DNA from: an uncultured bacterium
GTDB taxonomy: Bacteria; Cyanobacteriota; Vampirovibrionia; Gastranaerophilales; Gastranaerophilaceae
NCBI GenBank assembly: GCA_902464375.1
Contig: CABQIM010000001.1
Coordinates: forward strand, 1 to 64,000
Length of the DNA: 64,000 nt
Direction: 5' to 3'
The notes below the pieces were generated by a model that was given only the letters and a program-made list of their open reading frames with translations, did no database searches and was not told where the DNA came from. Shown piece by piece: positions 17,491 through 26,717 of the stretch. Position numbers and translations under genes: made by a program. How positions within the stretch are numbered: position 1 is the first letter of the stretch; each line of letters opens with the position of its first letter.

Positions 17491-18804
17491 CTAGATGATG
17501 TGGTGTGGCATTGCGACAGAGCCTTTGTCAAGACGTTTTTGTAATTCACCGGATGGTTCGTAGAATGGTGATACGGTCATGATTCTAGCCGCAATATCCG
17601 GATAGTGATAAATAAACTTTAATTCACTTTCTGTCAACGGTTTTTGAGTATGAACGTTAGCGTAACGTGCCAATTCCAAAATGTTTCTGGCTTCATTTTC
17701 GTCTTTAAATTCAAGTTCTAATTTATCATATACATTTCTGAACCCTTTAATACCACCATATTCTCCGGTTGTAATCATTCTTCCTGTTTCAATGATTTCC
17801 GGTTCACCTCGTCCTAGTTCTTCAAAATCGTATAATTCATAATTTCTTCTATCTTTCAGCGCACCATCTGCGTGAATACCTGATTCGTGAGCAAAAGCAT
17901 TATCGCCTACTGCCGGTTGATTGATTGGGATTGGTAAACCAAATGCGTAAGCGGTGTATTTAGCAAGTTTCCAAGCTTTGCTTAAATCGATATTTTCATC
18001 AACTTGGAATTGACCGTTTGATTTTCTAAACCCTGCTGATTTCAAAACAGCAAGTAAACAAGATACCAAGTCCGCATTTCCGGCACGTTCTCCCATGCCA
18101 TTTATTGCAGTGTTGATATATGCGTCTACTCCGGCATCCACGGCTGCTCTTGCACCCTCAACAGAACAAGCAACTGCCATTCCTAAATCGTTATGGAAGT
18201 GCATCTCTATTGGCATTTGAGTTTCTTTTGCAAGTCTGTAAATCCTTGTATAAGTTGTATGCGGGTCTTCATAACCGAGTGTATCACAGTATCTAAAACG
18301 ATATGCGCCACGTTTTTTAACTTCTTTAGCTAATTTTATTAAGAAATCTAAGTCACTTCTTGAAGCGTCTTCTGCGTTTACACCAATAATTTTAGCACCT
18401 TTTGAAACTGCACATTCCACAGCTTCGCAAGTCATTTTAATAATATCATCCGGTGTTTTTTTACCAAGATATTTACCGTAAATCATTTGTTCAGAAGTTG
18501 ATTGTGAAAGATTGCAGTTTTCTAAAAGCGGACAATTATTAAAAGATTTTTCTACATCGGAAGCCAAAGCTCTCATCCAACCCGAAAGCTTTGTTTTTCT
18601 AATAACACCACGTTTTACAAGTTCCAAGTTCGCATTCAAATAATTTATTTCGTGCATTGTTGTCGGGAAACCAAACTCGGATTGAGTTATTCCCATATCA
18701 TCAAGCATAAGATTAATGATAGTTTTTTGCAATTTTGCCAAACCTAACCTTGAAGTTTGAACCCCATCTCTGTTTGTTACATCTACGAAATAAATTTTTG
18801 GCAT
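17491..18804 (-). CDS. DRE-TIM metallolyase: Re-citrate synthase or homocitrate synthase-like
   Basis: Acyltransferase of the isopropylmalate/homocitrate/Re-citrate synthase superfamily, condensing acetyl-CoA with a 2-oxo acid. It has the N-terminal DVTNRDGVQTSR (DRE-TIM signature), IGVNAEDASRSD, the metal-binding HFHND, NGMGERAGNADL and HESGIHADG. At 437 residues it lacks the long C-terminal LeuA regulatory domain. DVTNRDGVQ with LSGW and STSEQMI is, from memory, closer to clostridial Re-citrate synthase than to LeuA; homocitrate synthase is the alternative. The start is placed at MPKIYF, where GGAGG sits six bases upstream; an earlier in-frame start is unlikely. The stop abuts the 141-bp array. 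Confidence 0.8.
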   Translation of the reverse strand: MPKIYFVDVTNRDGVQTSRLGLAKLQKTIINLMLDDMGITQSEFGFPTTMHEINYLNANLELVKRGVIRKTKLSGWMRALASDVEKSFNNCPLLENCNLSQSTSEQMIYGKYLGKKTPDDIIKMTCEAVECAVSKGAKIIGVNAEDASRSDLDFLIKLAKEVKKRGAYRFRYCDTLGYEDPHTTYTRIYRLAKETQMPIEMHFHNDLGMAVACSVEGARAAVDAGVDAYINTAINGMGERAGNADLVSCLLAVLKSAGFRKSNGQFQVDENIDLSKAWKLAKYTAYAFGLPIPINQPAVGDNAFAHESGIHADGALKDRRNYELYDFEELGRGEPEIIETGRMITTGEYGGIKGFRNVYDKLELEFKDENEARNILELARYANVHTQKPLTESELKFIYHYPDIAARIMTVSPFYEPSGELQKRLDKGSVAMPHHII

Positions 18805-18927
18805 CATATTCCTCCACAATGTGCACGTCTTACAGAAAATTTGCACAACCTACTCTATTCAAATAGCTATATAATGCAGATATTGTACAATATTAAAAAG
18901 AAATGAGCAAGTAAAGATTATGTTAAA

Positions 18928-20403
18928 TTATTTTAAATACTTTATGATTTTACCGCCGATTTCGTATCTTTCACAATATCGTTTTAATTCTTTAATCACG
19001 ACACCGGACAACGCAAAGACTGCTATTAAATTTGGTACTGCTAAAAATAGAGTTACAGCATCAGATAAATTTATGATACTTTGAAAGTTCATTGCCGAAC
19101 CCGCAATTATACATAAACAGTAAATTACTTGAAAAATTCGACTTTTGAACTTTGATTCCCCAAACAAAAATCCCCACGCTTTTAATCCATAATAAGAACC
19201 GCAAAGCATTGTTGATAAAACAAAACAACTTGCCATAATTGTTAATATAATAGGAAATGCAGGACAAATAGTTGCAAAAGCTTTTGATGTAAGTTCGATA
19301 CCAGCTATACCATCAACAGTCAAATAAGCTTTTGAAACAACGATTACGAACGCTGTTGCGACTCCAACTATAACCGTATCGACAAATGGTTGAAGCATAG
19401 AAATAAATGCTTGAGCTACCGGCTTGTTGGTATTTACGGCAGAAAATGCAATCGGTGCAGTTCCTAAGCCAGATTCGTTTGCAAACATCGCTCTTCTAAA
19501 ACCCCAAAGTAAGCAGGCAAATGCTCCACCTGTCATTGCTCTAGGAGAAAAAGCTTCTTTAATAATCAACACTACAGTTTCCGGCAGATGATTAATATTA
19601 ACTAAGCAAACTAAAAAAGCACTTATTACATACAAAGAACACATCACTGGTGTTACTTTAGAAGTAAATTTTCCAATAGCCTTAATGCCACCAATAATTG
19701 TGAACCAAGTAATAACAGCCACAATCAGACCTAATATCCAGCCATTATCTGCAAATATACTGGAGTTTCCACCGGTAACCTCTGTGTATTGCGCGGTCAT
19801 TGCATTAATTTGAAATAAATTCCAACCACCAATCATTGCAAAGATGCAACAAATTGCATATGTTTTTGACAAACAACCACCGATTTTTTCAGTAAATTTA
19901 TTTCCTTTAAAAGCTATCGGAATATAGTACATCGGACCACCGGAAACGGTTCCATCCTGATTTGTTTGTCTAAACTTAACACCCAATAATACTTCTGAGA
20001 ACTTTAATGCCATAGAAAACAATCCGGCAATAATCATCCAAAAAATTACCCCTGGGCCTCCAATAGACACAGCAGCGGCAGAACCAGCTACATTACCGAT
20101 TCCGGCAGAAGCTGAAATTGTTGCGCTAAGAGCTTGAAAAGATGACAACTCACCTTTCTTTTTTCTTTGATAACCATTTGGATTATTATGCACATAATTA
20201 TTCGTTATCAATTTTATTGAATGTTTGAATCCCCACAAGCCTATAAAACCGGTTCTAAACGTAAAATATAAAGCCGCTGATATCAAAAGCGCAATCAAAA
20301 ATTCGACCTTAACTCCACCTATTGTTACATAAGAAAAAATTAAACCCGATACTTTATCTGCTATTGGTGATAACAAGCTATCTATTGCGGCATCTAAATT
20401 CAT
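18928..20403 (-). CDS. Alanine/glycine:cation symporter (AGCS family)
   Basis: Multi-span membrane transporter importing alanine or glycine with Na+ or H+. Family motifs seen include FQALSATISASAGIGNVAGSA near residue 85, GGPGVIFWMIIAGLFSMALKF, VSGGPMYYI, and FRRAMFANESGLGTAPIAFS near residue 305. Length of 491 residues is normal. It is followed on the same strand by the citrate/homocitrate synthase-like gene after about 120 bp and probably has its own promoter. Expected in the inner membrane. Confidence 0.93.
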   Translation of the reverse strand: MNLDAAIDSLLSPIADKVSGLIFSYVTIGGVKVEFLIALLISAALYFTFRTGFIGLWGFKHSIKLITNNYVHNNPNGYQRKKKGELSSFQALSATISASAGIGNVAGSAAAVSIGGPGVIFWMIIAGLFSMALKFSEVLLGVKFRQTNQDGTVSGGPMYYIPIAFKGNKFTEKIGGCLSKTYAICCIFAMIGGWNLFQINAMTAQYTEVTGGNSSIFADNGWILGLIVAVITWFTIIGGIKAIGKFTSKVTPVMCSLYVISAFLVCLVNINHLPETVVLIIKEAFSPRAMTGGAFACLLWGFRRAMFANESGLGTAPIAFSAVNTNKPVAQAFISMLQPFVDTVIVGVATAFVIVVSKAYLTVDGIAGIELTSKAFATICPAFPIILTIMASCFVLSTMLCGSYYGLKAWGFLFGESKFKSRIFQVIYCLCIIAGSAMNFQSIINLSDAVTLFLAVPNLIAVFALSGVVIKELKRYCERYEIGGKIIKYLK

Positions 20404-20517
20404 ATAGTTATTTTACTATAAACATGAACTTTTTTAATTATTACTTTTTATTAAGAAAAGTTCTACTATGCGCTTGTTTATAGTAAAATTATAAATTATT
20501 GGAGGTAAGATTTAAGA

Positions 20518-21333
20518 ATGTCAGTAGCTTTAGAACAGAAACAAGGATTAATTGCAGGTGATGGTTTATTGCCGGTAAAAATGGCACAATACGCAAAAGA
20601 AAACGGATTTGAAATCGTTGCAATTTCACTTTCTAACGATAATTACAAACAATTAAAAAAATATTGTTCAAAAGTATATTCTTTTTGCCCTGGAGAAGTG
20701 CAGAAGATTGAAGATACGCTAAAAGCCGAAGGCATCAAACAAATTACCTTCTTAGGAAAAGTTAGCAAGACTATTTTGCTTAAACGACCTAAATTCGATG
20801 CAAGAGCTGTTGAATTTATAAAAAAAGCAATTCGTCTAAATGATGACAAAGTTATGCTAATGATTATTGAAGAACTTGAAAAAATTGGTGTTACGATTTT
20901 AGACCAAACTCTTTTTATCAAAAACATGATGATTCCATCAGGAATTTTAGGAAGTGTTCAACCTACACAAGAGCAAATTGATGATGTCAATTATGGTTAC
21001 TGGTTAGCTAAAGAAACAGGAAAGTTGGATATCGGTCAATCTGTTGTTATTAAAGATAAAATGATTATGGCTGTAGAAGCAATTGAAGGAACTGATAAAT
21101 GTATTAAGCGCGGATGTAAAATCGCAAAAAGACATTCAAGAGTAATTAAAGTTGCAAAACCTTCTCAAGACAAAAGATTTGATATTCCTGCAATCGGCTT
21201 AAAAACTATTAAAACGATGAAGAAGTATAAGGCAGATTTAATTGCAGTAGAAGCTGGTGAAACAATTATTGTTGACAGAGAAGAAGTTATTAAATACGCA
21301 AACAAGCATAACATCGTTATTATGGCAGTATAA
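20518..21333 (+). CDS. lpxI: UDP-2,3-diacylglucosamine pyrophosphatase LpxI
   Basis: Lipid A biosynthesis enzyme that hydrolyses UDP-2,3-diacylglucosamine to lipid X (step 4), the LpxI alternative to LpxH. The sequence matches the former DUF1009 family: N-terminal GLIAGDGLLPVKMAQYAKENG, then FLGKVSK, VKVAKPSQDKRFDIPAIGLKTI, and C-terminal LIAVEAGETIIVDREEVI. At 271 residues it is full length. GGAGG lies 12 bases before the ATG. lpxB follows by 2 bases, so the substrate and product steps are co-transcribed. Confidence 0.95.
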   Translation: MSVALEQKQGLIAGDGLLPVKMAQYAKENGFEIVAISLSNDNYKQLKKYCSKVYSFCPGEVQKIEDTLKAEGIKQITFLGKVSKTILLKRPKFDARAVEFIKKAIRLNDDKVMLMIIEELEKIGVTILDQTLFIKNMMIPSGILGSVQPTQEQIDDVNYGYWLAKETGKLDIGQSVVIKDKMIMAVEAIEGTDKCIKRGCKIAKRHSRVIKVAKPSQDKRFDIPAIGLKTIKTMKKYKADLIAVEAGETIIVDREEVIKYANKHNIVIMAV

Positions 21334-21335
21334 TT

Positions 21336-22457
21336 ATGAAAAAGATTTTTATTATTACCGGAGAATATTCAGGTGATATTCATGCCGGACGCGTAGCAGA
21401 AATCCTTAAACAACGAAATCCTGAAATTGAAATAGAAGGTATCGGAAGCATTAATTTACAAAATGCCGGAGCAAAATTATTTTGCGACCATTCTAAAATG
21501 TCAGGGTTTGGATTCAGCCTAAAAATGGCAATGGATCATTTATCATTAGAAAAAAAAGTTTCTGATTATATTTTAAATGAATACAAACCAGATTTGGTAT
21601 TACTTATTGACTATGGTACCTTTAACCTTAGAGTCGCTAAACGATTAAAAGGTCATGGTATAAAAGTTTTCCACTACATACCGCCACAAGTATGGGCTAG
21701 CCGCAAATGGAGAATAAAAGGAATTAAAAAGTATGTGGACGAAGTTTTGTGCATATTCCCATTTGAAGAAGATATGTACAAAGAATATGGAATTAATGTT
21801 CACTATTGCGGACATCCATTGATTAAACAGTTGCCAGAAAAAGCAAACAGAGAAGATTTTTTTGCTCGTCATGGACTTGATACCTCAAGACCTTTGGTTT
21901 CTATTTTTCCGGGGTCACGACCTATTGAACTTAAATTTTTGGCAAACACTTTTATCAAAGCAGCAAAAGCTTTGCAAAAGAAGCATCCGGAAGTGCAATT
22001 TTGTATATCACATGCTCCTAATTTGAGTGATGGAATTTTTGATAAATATATTCACGACACTGATTTTAAGGTTATAAAAGGCGAAAATCAAGCACTATTA
22101 AGCGTATCAGATTCTTTAATTTTAGCTTCCGGAACCGTTGCTTTAGAAGCATCTTTGTACCAAGTTCCATTATTAATCGGATACAAAGGTCCATGGATTT
22201 TATATTTATTGTATTTATTATTCAGGTGCATAAAAAAAGTTTCTTTACCTAATATTGTAACTGGTGAAGATATTGTTCCGGAGCTTATTCAAGCTAAATT
22301 TAATGTAGATAATATTTGTTATGAAACAGAACGTTTTCTTTATAACAAGGAATATAGAGAAAAAACGATAGCTGAACTTGGCAAAGTTAGAACAAAGCTT
22401 TCTGACAAGTATTCCGCTCAAGAAGTTGCTGAAGAAATTATTAGAGCACTTAATTGA
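21336..22457 (+). CDS. lpxB: Lipid-A-disaccharide synthase LpxB
   Basis: Glycosyltransferase (GT19) that joins UDP-diacylglucosamine and lipid X into the lipid A disaccharide at the inner membrane. Hallmarks: N-terminal ITGEYSGDIHAGRVA, IGSINLQNAGAKL, YIPPQVWASRKWRIK, CIFPFEEDMYKEYGINVHYCGHP and SIFPGSRPIELK. It begins 2 bases after the lpxI stop. Length of 373 residues is normal. With LpxI and the MsbA-like exporter nearby it shows that the organism makes lipid A. Confidence 0.95.
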   Translation: MKKIFIITGEYSGDIHAGRVAEILKQRNPEIEIEGIGSINLQNAGAKLFCDHSKMSGFGFSLKMAMDHLSLEKKVSDYILNEYKPDLVLLIDYGTFNLRVAKRLKGHGIKVFHYIPPQVWASRKWRIKGIKKYVDEVLCIFPFEEDMYKEYGINVHYCGHPLIKQLPEKANREDFFARHGLDTSRPLVSIFPGSRPIELKFLANTFIKAAKALQKKHPEVQFCISHAPNLSDGIFDKYIHDTDFKVIKGENQALLSVSDSLILASGTVALEASLYQVPLLIGYKGPWILYLLYLLFRCIKKVSLPNIVTGEDIVPELIQAKFNVDNICYETERFLYNKEYREKTIAELGKVRTKLSDKYSAQEVAEEIIRALN

Positions 22458-22589
22458 ATCATAAAGCAAAAGAAAAGTCCGAACTATTGCCGGACTTAAA
22501 ATCTTCTACAACCTTTTTCTAACCTTTATATATTTATAAAGTTAAGTTGGATTGATTAATTGCGTTTTTGTAATAATTCTTAATATTAT

Positions 22590-22680
22590 GGATTGCCACG
22601 AAAATTTTCAAAGTTCCAAGTAAAGTTACTAGACAAAAGTCTAAATTTTCTCGCAATGACGCACTACTATTGATTGATAT
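22590..22680. repeat. Dispersed repeat, copy 3 (partial)
   Basis: Only the right part of the element is present: GGATTGCCACGAAAATTTTC, then AAATTTTCTCGCAATGACGC and TATTGATTGATAT. The left arm is missing. The rest of the 390-bp gap (22458-22847) holds a weak AAGTCCG/CGGACTT hairpin just after lpxB and a TTAGGG/CCCTAA hairpin near 22798-22817 after the regulator gene, and no ORF. Confidence 0.7.
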
Positions 22681-22847
22681 GTTTTAATATAAAAAATTAT
22701 GTCTTAACTAATTTACCTAAGTTGATAATAATGATAGTCTTTGCGTTCTAATTATTTGATGAAAATTTTTACTGGACAGTAGTGCCCTATTGCGGGTTAG
22801 GGTAATAATTCCCTAACAGAAAATATCAGCTATGTTGACGCTTCTTT

Positions 22848-23408
22848 CTATTTTGTATTCAATAAATACTTTCGTGCACAATCAAGCATTGTTGTAACCA
22901 AACCGGAATTTGAATAAATATTCATTCCACCGGATTCCATGACCTGTTTTGCCCTTTGCTCCCACAAGTTGTAAATTTCATCGTCCGGCATGTTGAGCAC
23001 TTTGCCTATCATTTTTAACTCTTTATAATCTAAAGGAATTGGCAATGCACCACGCAACAAATCTACAATATCGATTCTCTTTTTACGTGGAAAAGCTTTA
23101 AGAAAAGACACAACAGAAAGTTTGTTCTCTTTTATGTAATCTTTAATCATTTCTATAGACTCATCAACGAGAATCGGTTCTTGTGGAATACGATATTCTC
23201 CAAATTCTTCGGGCTCCACATCCATTACTGTAGCAATACGTTCAATTGTAGTTCCTCTTGTTGAAAATGGTACCGTTTCATCAATCAAATTGTAAACATA
23301 TGATAGAGTTACACCTATCATTTCTGCAAAATCGCGTTTGTGAAGAGAATTTTTCTCCAAAAACTTTGCAACTTTCTCTGAACTTTTTTCTGGAATTATT
23401 TGTTTCAT
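22848..23408 (-). CDS. XRE-like helix-turn-helix regulator
   Basis: 186 residues. Residues ~8-70 form a Cro/C1-type HTH (VAKFLEKNSLHKRDFAEMIGVTLSYVYNLI, then TTIERIATVMDVEPEEFGEY). The rest is helical and repeats HTH-like patterns (DLLRGALPIPLDYKELKMIGKVLNMPDDEIYNLW), perhaps a second degenerate HTH. A Shine-Dalgarno (GAGGT) precedes the ATG. An inverted repeat (AAAACTTTACA/TGTAAAGTTTT) lies directly upstream and could be its own operator. Targets unknown. Confidence 0.82.
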   Translation of the reverse strand: MKQIIPEKSSEKVAKFLEKNSLHKRDFAEMIGVTLSYVYNLIDETVPFSTRGTTIERIATVMDVEPEEFGEYRIPQEPILVDESIEMIKDYIKENKLSVVSFLKAFPRKKRIDIVDLLRGALPIPLDYKELKMIGKVLNMPDDEIYNLWEQRAKQVMESGGMNIYSNSGLVTTMLDCARKYLLNTK

Positions 23409-23422
23409 TTTTATTACCTCAT

Positions 23423-23476
23423 AAAACTTTACATCTAAGATTTGGTTAACTATAAGATAATGTAGTGTAAAGTTTT
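23423..23476. promoter_or_regulatory. Inverted repeat upstream of the XRE gene, possible operator
   Basis: Perfect 11-bp arms AAAACTTTACA (23423-23433) and TGTAAAGTTTT (23466-23476), 32 bp apart, beginning 14 bp upstream of the start codon. The location and symmetry suit autoregulation; this is inference. Confidence 0.45.
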
Positions 23477-23551
23477 TTATAACCCTACCTTAGATAACCA
23501 ACAAGCCAATTCCTGAAATATTAAAAATTATAATTATAAAATCTATCAAAT

Positions 23552-23585
23552 AAAAAACTCCTATTTTGCAGAACAAAACAGAAGT
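23552..23585 (-). terminator. Terminator of the secreted-protein gene
   Basis: On the minus strand a 12-bp stem (23574-23585 with 23557-23568, two G-U pairs) is followed by a run of Ts (A run at 23552-23557). It lies about 30 bp after the stop of the 23616 gene. Confidence 0.6.
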
Positions 23586-23615
23586 CTTATATCAAAAATA
23601 ATTATTTGCTTTTTG

Positions 23616-24335
23616 TTATTTGCATTCATTACAAATGCTTAATTCGTCAAGCAAAATAGCGTATACATTTTCACCTTTTTTAGCCTTATAATGACATCCA
23701 GGGGTGATTAAACCAAGAACCAGACCAACGCTGCAACCTACTGGGATACCAATAGCTAAACCTGTTCCAATTTTAGCAGGAGTAGGAATAAATGCAAAAC
23801 CAACACCTGCACCGGCACCCGCTATACCTAATGTTAAAGTAGAAAGTGTCAACTTTCCAGCTGTAGTCCATGGACCTTCTTTTAACTTATAGTCTTTGGT
23901 AAACGGTCTAGCTTTAATATCAATACAAGTATTATCAGGAAAAACTATTTTTCTGAATATTAAACTTACACGAGCATTTTTATTAAACCATTTTGGTTTT
24001 TCAACATTAATAACCTCTGCAACAATCTTTGTTCCACAAGGGAAAAGCAAAGTTCCTTCACGTGTATAAAGAGCTTGTGGCACTACAAAATTAACAGTTT
24101 CACCTGCTTGTGCGCACTTTGAAAAGAACTTTTCATCAAAAACAAATTGTAAAACGTTACCTTTTTCTATAACTTTTCTTAAGTTTGTAATTGTTACAAC
24201 ATTACAAGGCGCGTTCTTATGAACATCCAAATGCTCTATTGCCTGCGTTTTTTCACAGCAGTCAGCAAGAACAGGAACGGTATTTATGCCTAAAATACTT
24301 AATATAAACAAAAATGATAAAGTTTTTCTAAACAT
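23616..24335 (-). CDS. Secreted or outer-membrane-associated protein, unknown
   Basis: 239 residues from the chosen ATG, which has GAGGT upstream; a TTG five codons earlier overlaps that site. A clear signal peptide (MFRKTLSFLFILSILGINTV...VLA) precedes a mature region with several Cys residues (DCCEKTQ, PCNVV, CHYK, CNECK). A beta-rich middle contains LFPCGTKIVAEVINVEKPKW, which resembles the constant surface-barrel segments of envelope proteins. A Gly/Ala-rich hydrophobic stretch (~165-215) could be a membrane hairpin. I do not recognise the family. Confidence 0.8.
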   Translation of the reverse strand: MFRKTLSFLFILSILGINTVPVLADCCEKTQAIEHLDVHKNAPCNVVTITNLRKVIEKGNVLQFVFDEKFFSKCAQAGETVNFVVPQALYTREGTLLFPCGTKIVAEVINVEKPKWFNKNARVSLIFRKIVFPDNTCIDIKARPFTKDYKLKEGPWTTAGKLTLSTLTLGIAGAGAGVGFAFIPTPAKIGTGLAIGIPVGCSVGLVLGLITPGCHYKAKKGENVYAILLDELSICNECK

Positions 24336-24404
24336 AGAGTTATACCTCAATAAAATAACGACACCTCAGTATAACTCTAAATTATAAATTTCTCAATAGC
24401 TTTT

Positions 24405-26228
24405 TTAGGCTGTTGCTTCTTGCTTTTTGAATTGCATCTCATATAATGCACGATATTGACCATTTTCAATATTCATCAATTGTTCATGATTACCCAATTC
24501 TACCAACTCACCTTCATTTATAACAGCAATTCTGTCAGCGTTTATGATAGTAGATAGTCTGTGAGCAATTACAAAAACGGTCTTATTTTTGATTAAATTA
24601 TCCAATGCTTTTTGCACAACAGCCTCAGACTTATTATCAAGAGCAGATGTTGCCTCATCTAGAATAACTATTGGCGCATTCTTAATCATTGCGCGTGCGA
24701 TTGCAATACGCTGTCTTTGACCACCTGAAAGCGTAACACCACGTTCTCCTAACTCTGTATCCAAACCGTCAGGTAATTCGTCAATCATCTCTTGCAAATG
24801 CGCTGATTCTACAGCTTCCATAAGTTCAGCTTCAGTAGCATTCGGATTACCCATCATGATATTTTCTCTAATAGTACCGGAGAATAAGAAATTATCTTGG
24901 AATACAATCGCAATATGACTTCTAAGAGAATGTAGTGTTATATCTCTAATGTCTATACCATCAATTGTTATAGAGCCGGAATTTACATCATAAAATCGTG
25001 GAATCAAGTTTACCAAAGTAGATTTTCCACCACCGGAATTTCCTACTATAGCCAACGTTTCGTTTTTATTGATACTCAATGATAAGTTCTTTAACACAGG
25101 ATGATTTTCCACATACTCAAAATTTACATTATTAAATTCGACTTTATTTTCCAAACTCTTTAATGTAATTGCATCTTTTTTGTCACAAATTTTTGCTCTC
25201 AAATCAAACAATTCAAATACACGCCCCATTGCAACAAAAATGTTTTGAATATTAGTAAGCGTGTTACCTAAAGTTTTTACCGGTTTATAAAGCAGTAATA
25301 ATGAAGTTACAAACGAAGCAAAAGCTCCGGCTGTCATTTGTCCGGATGTAATCAAATGGGTACCGTAAGCTAAAACACCTGCGATACCGCAAGAAGCGAT
25401 TACATACATCAATGGACTCATCCAAGCGGAACGCTTTGTTAGTGACATATTTACAGCAAAAGATTCCCAAATTTGATTTCTAAAATATTTTTCTTGTCTA
25501 TCTTGAAGCTCATACGCAGCCATAACTTTATTGCCATTATAAGTTTCATTGATATTAGTAGTAATGTTACCACCAATCACCATATTCTTGTTAGATGCAG
25601 ATTTGATTCGTTTTCTTATAAGCGCAACCGGAACAAAAGCCACGCATAGAACAATTACACCAATTACTGCCAATTTCCAAGAACTGTATAACATAACAGT
25701 TACAAGACCTAATGCACCAAATAAACTTGTTGTAATTGTTTTAATTTGATCTACAATACCGGAAGACGCTGTTTGAGGGTCATTCATATATCTTGAAATA
25801 ACAATACCAGAAGGATTTTCATCAAAGAATTGCGGATCCATATAGATTAGCATATGAAACAAATCCATTTTTACATCATTTGTAATTCTTTGGCTTGTCC
25901 ATGCAGAAATATAGTCATTCAAATATCTCAAAACACCTTGAAAAGCCGCAAATAGAATTACACCAAACGGTATAATAAATGCAAAAAGCTGCCAAGTCAG
26001 CGTAAATTCGTGTCCTAATAAATGAAATACCCAATCTTGTTTTCCAACTACATAATCAAGATATGGTTTTAGCGCAAACGCAGTTACACCATCCAATAAA
26101 CCTAGCGGAATTGCAACTAAAAAGCCACAAATTATTCTGAACATATATGGCTTAATATATGGAAAAATACGCGCCAACAACCATCCGTACTTAAAAGAGT
26201 TTTGCGCTGATGTGCTACTTAATTTCAT
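24405..26228 (-). CDS. msbA: ABC exporter, MsbA-like (lipid A flippase candidate)
   Basis: Half-size ABC exporter with an N-terminal six-span membrane domain (~1-330) and a C-terminal ATPase domain. ATPase motifs: AIVGNSGGGKSTL (Walker A), LSGGQRQRIAIARAM (signature), IVILDEATSALD (Walker B) and the H-loop VIAHRLSTI. The signature RYMNDPQTASSGIVDQI near residue 130 fits the MsbA/LmrA group. Length of 607 residues is normal. With lpxI-lpxB nearby, lipid A-core export is a reasonable assignment, but homologous drug exporters cannot be excluded. Confidence 0.85.
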   Translation of the reverse strand: MKLSSTSAQNSFKYGWLLARIFPYIKPYMFRIICGFLVAIPLGLLDGVTAFALKPYLDYVVGKQDWVFHLLGHEFTLTWQLFAFIIPFGVILFAAFQGVLRYLNDYISAWTSQRITNDVKMDLFHMLIYMDPQFFDENPSGIVISRYMNDPQTASSGIVDQIKTITTSLFGALGLVTVMLYSSWKLAVIGVIVLCVAFVPVALIRKRIKSASNKNMVIGGNITTNINETYNGNKVMAAYELQDRQEKYFRNQIWESFAVNMSLTKRSAWMSPLMYVIASCGIAGVLAYGTHLITSGQMTAGAFASFVTSLLLLYKPVKTLGNTLTNIQNIFVAMGRVFELFDLRAKICDKKDAITLKSLENKVEFNNVNFEYVENHPVLKNLSLSINKNETLAIVGNSGGGKSTLVNLIPRFYDVNSGSITIDGIDIRDITLHSLRSHIAIVFQDNFLFSGTIRENIMMGNPNATEAELMEAVESAHLQEMIDELPDGLDTELGERGVTLSGGQRQRIAIARAMIKNAPIVILDEATSALDNKSEAVVQKALDNLIKNKTVFVIAHRLSTIINADRIAVINEGELVELGNHEQLMNIENGQYRALYEMQFKKQEATA

Positions 26229-26345
26229 TATATATAATCCCTCTTATACTCCCTCACTTACTTCATTATACCATCAAAATTCTCAACTGCAAAAAGATTG
26301 TTACAATTGACTAGCAAGGTAATACATTTTGTAAAAATAATAGTT

Positions 26346-26351
26346 TAAGAT
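26346..26351 (+). promoter_or_regulatory. TAAGAT -10-like box six bases before ATG (leaderless start)
   Basis: TAAGAT followed by six bases and the ATG at 26358, with no Shine-Dalgarno. It is a weak match to TATAAT but has the same spacing as five better boxes in this window. A TACATTTTGTA palindrome lies at 26323-26333. Confidence 0.4.
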
Positions 26352-26357
26352 TATTTT

Positions 26358-26714
26358 ATGAATACTCTTAAAATTAAACGTGTTTATGAAATTCCTTCAA
26401 AAACGGATGGTATAAGAATTCTTGTTGATAGATTGTGGCCACGAGGTGTATCTAAAAAAGATGCCCAAATCGATATTTGGGACAAAGATATAGCCACAAG
26501 TCCGGATTTGCGTATATGGTTTGGACATAAAGCCGAAAAAATTGAAGAATTCAGTAAAAAATATCAAGAAGAACTTCAATATAAGACTAATGAACTTAAA
26601 GAAATAAAAAACCTGCTCAAAAAATCAAATGTGACATTAATTTATGCAGCAAAAGACCCCAAAATCAATCATGCAATTGTGTTGATGAAATATTTAGAAG
26701 ATTTTAAACAATAA
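26358..26714 (+). CDS. DUF488 family protein (YeaO-like)
   Basis: 118-residue protein of the DUF488 family. The diagnostic N-terminal pattern is clear: IKRVYEIPSKTDGIRILVDRLWPRGVSKKDA, then WDKDIATSPDLRIWFGH, and C-terminal VTLIYAAKDPKINHAIVLMKYL. The family has no firm function; it is a small soluble protein. No Shine-Dalgarno is seen and a -10-like box ends six bases before the ATG. It converges on the small gene of the next entry with only three bases between the stops. Confidence 0.9.
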   Translation: MNTLKIKRVYEIPSKTDGIRILVDRLWPRGVSKKDAQIDIWDKDIATSPDLRIWFGHKAEKIEEFSKKYQEELQYKTNELKEIKNLLKKSNVTLIYAAKDPKINHAIVLMKYLEDFKQ

Positions 26715-26717
26715 AAT

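Noticed and set aside
17355..17549. 64-residue minus-strand ORF overlapping the array
   Set aside because: It runs out of the end of the synthase gene in another frame into the tandem repeat, without a ribosome site.
18805..18846. Upstream start of the synthase-like gene (MQIFCKT)
   Set aside because: The GGAGG ribosome site lies inside this extension and points to the ATG at 18804.
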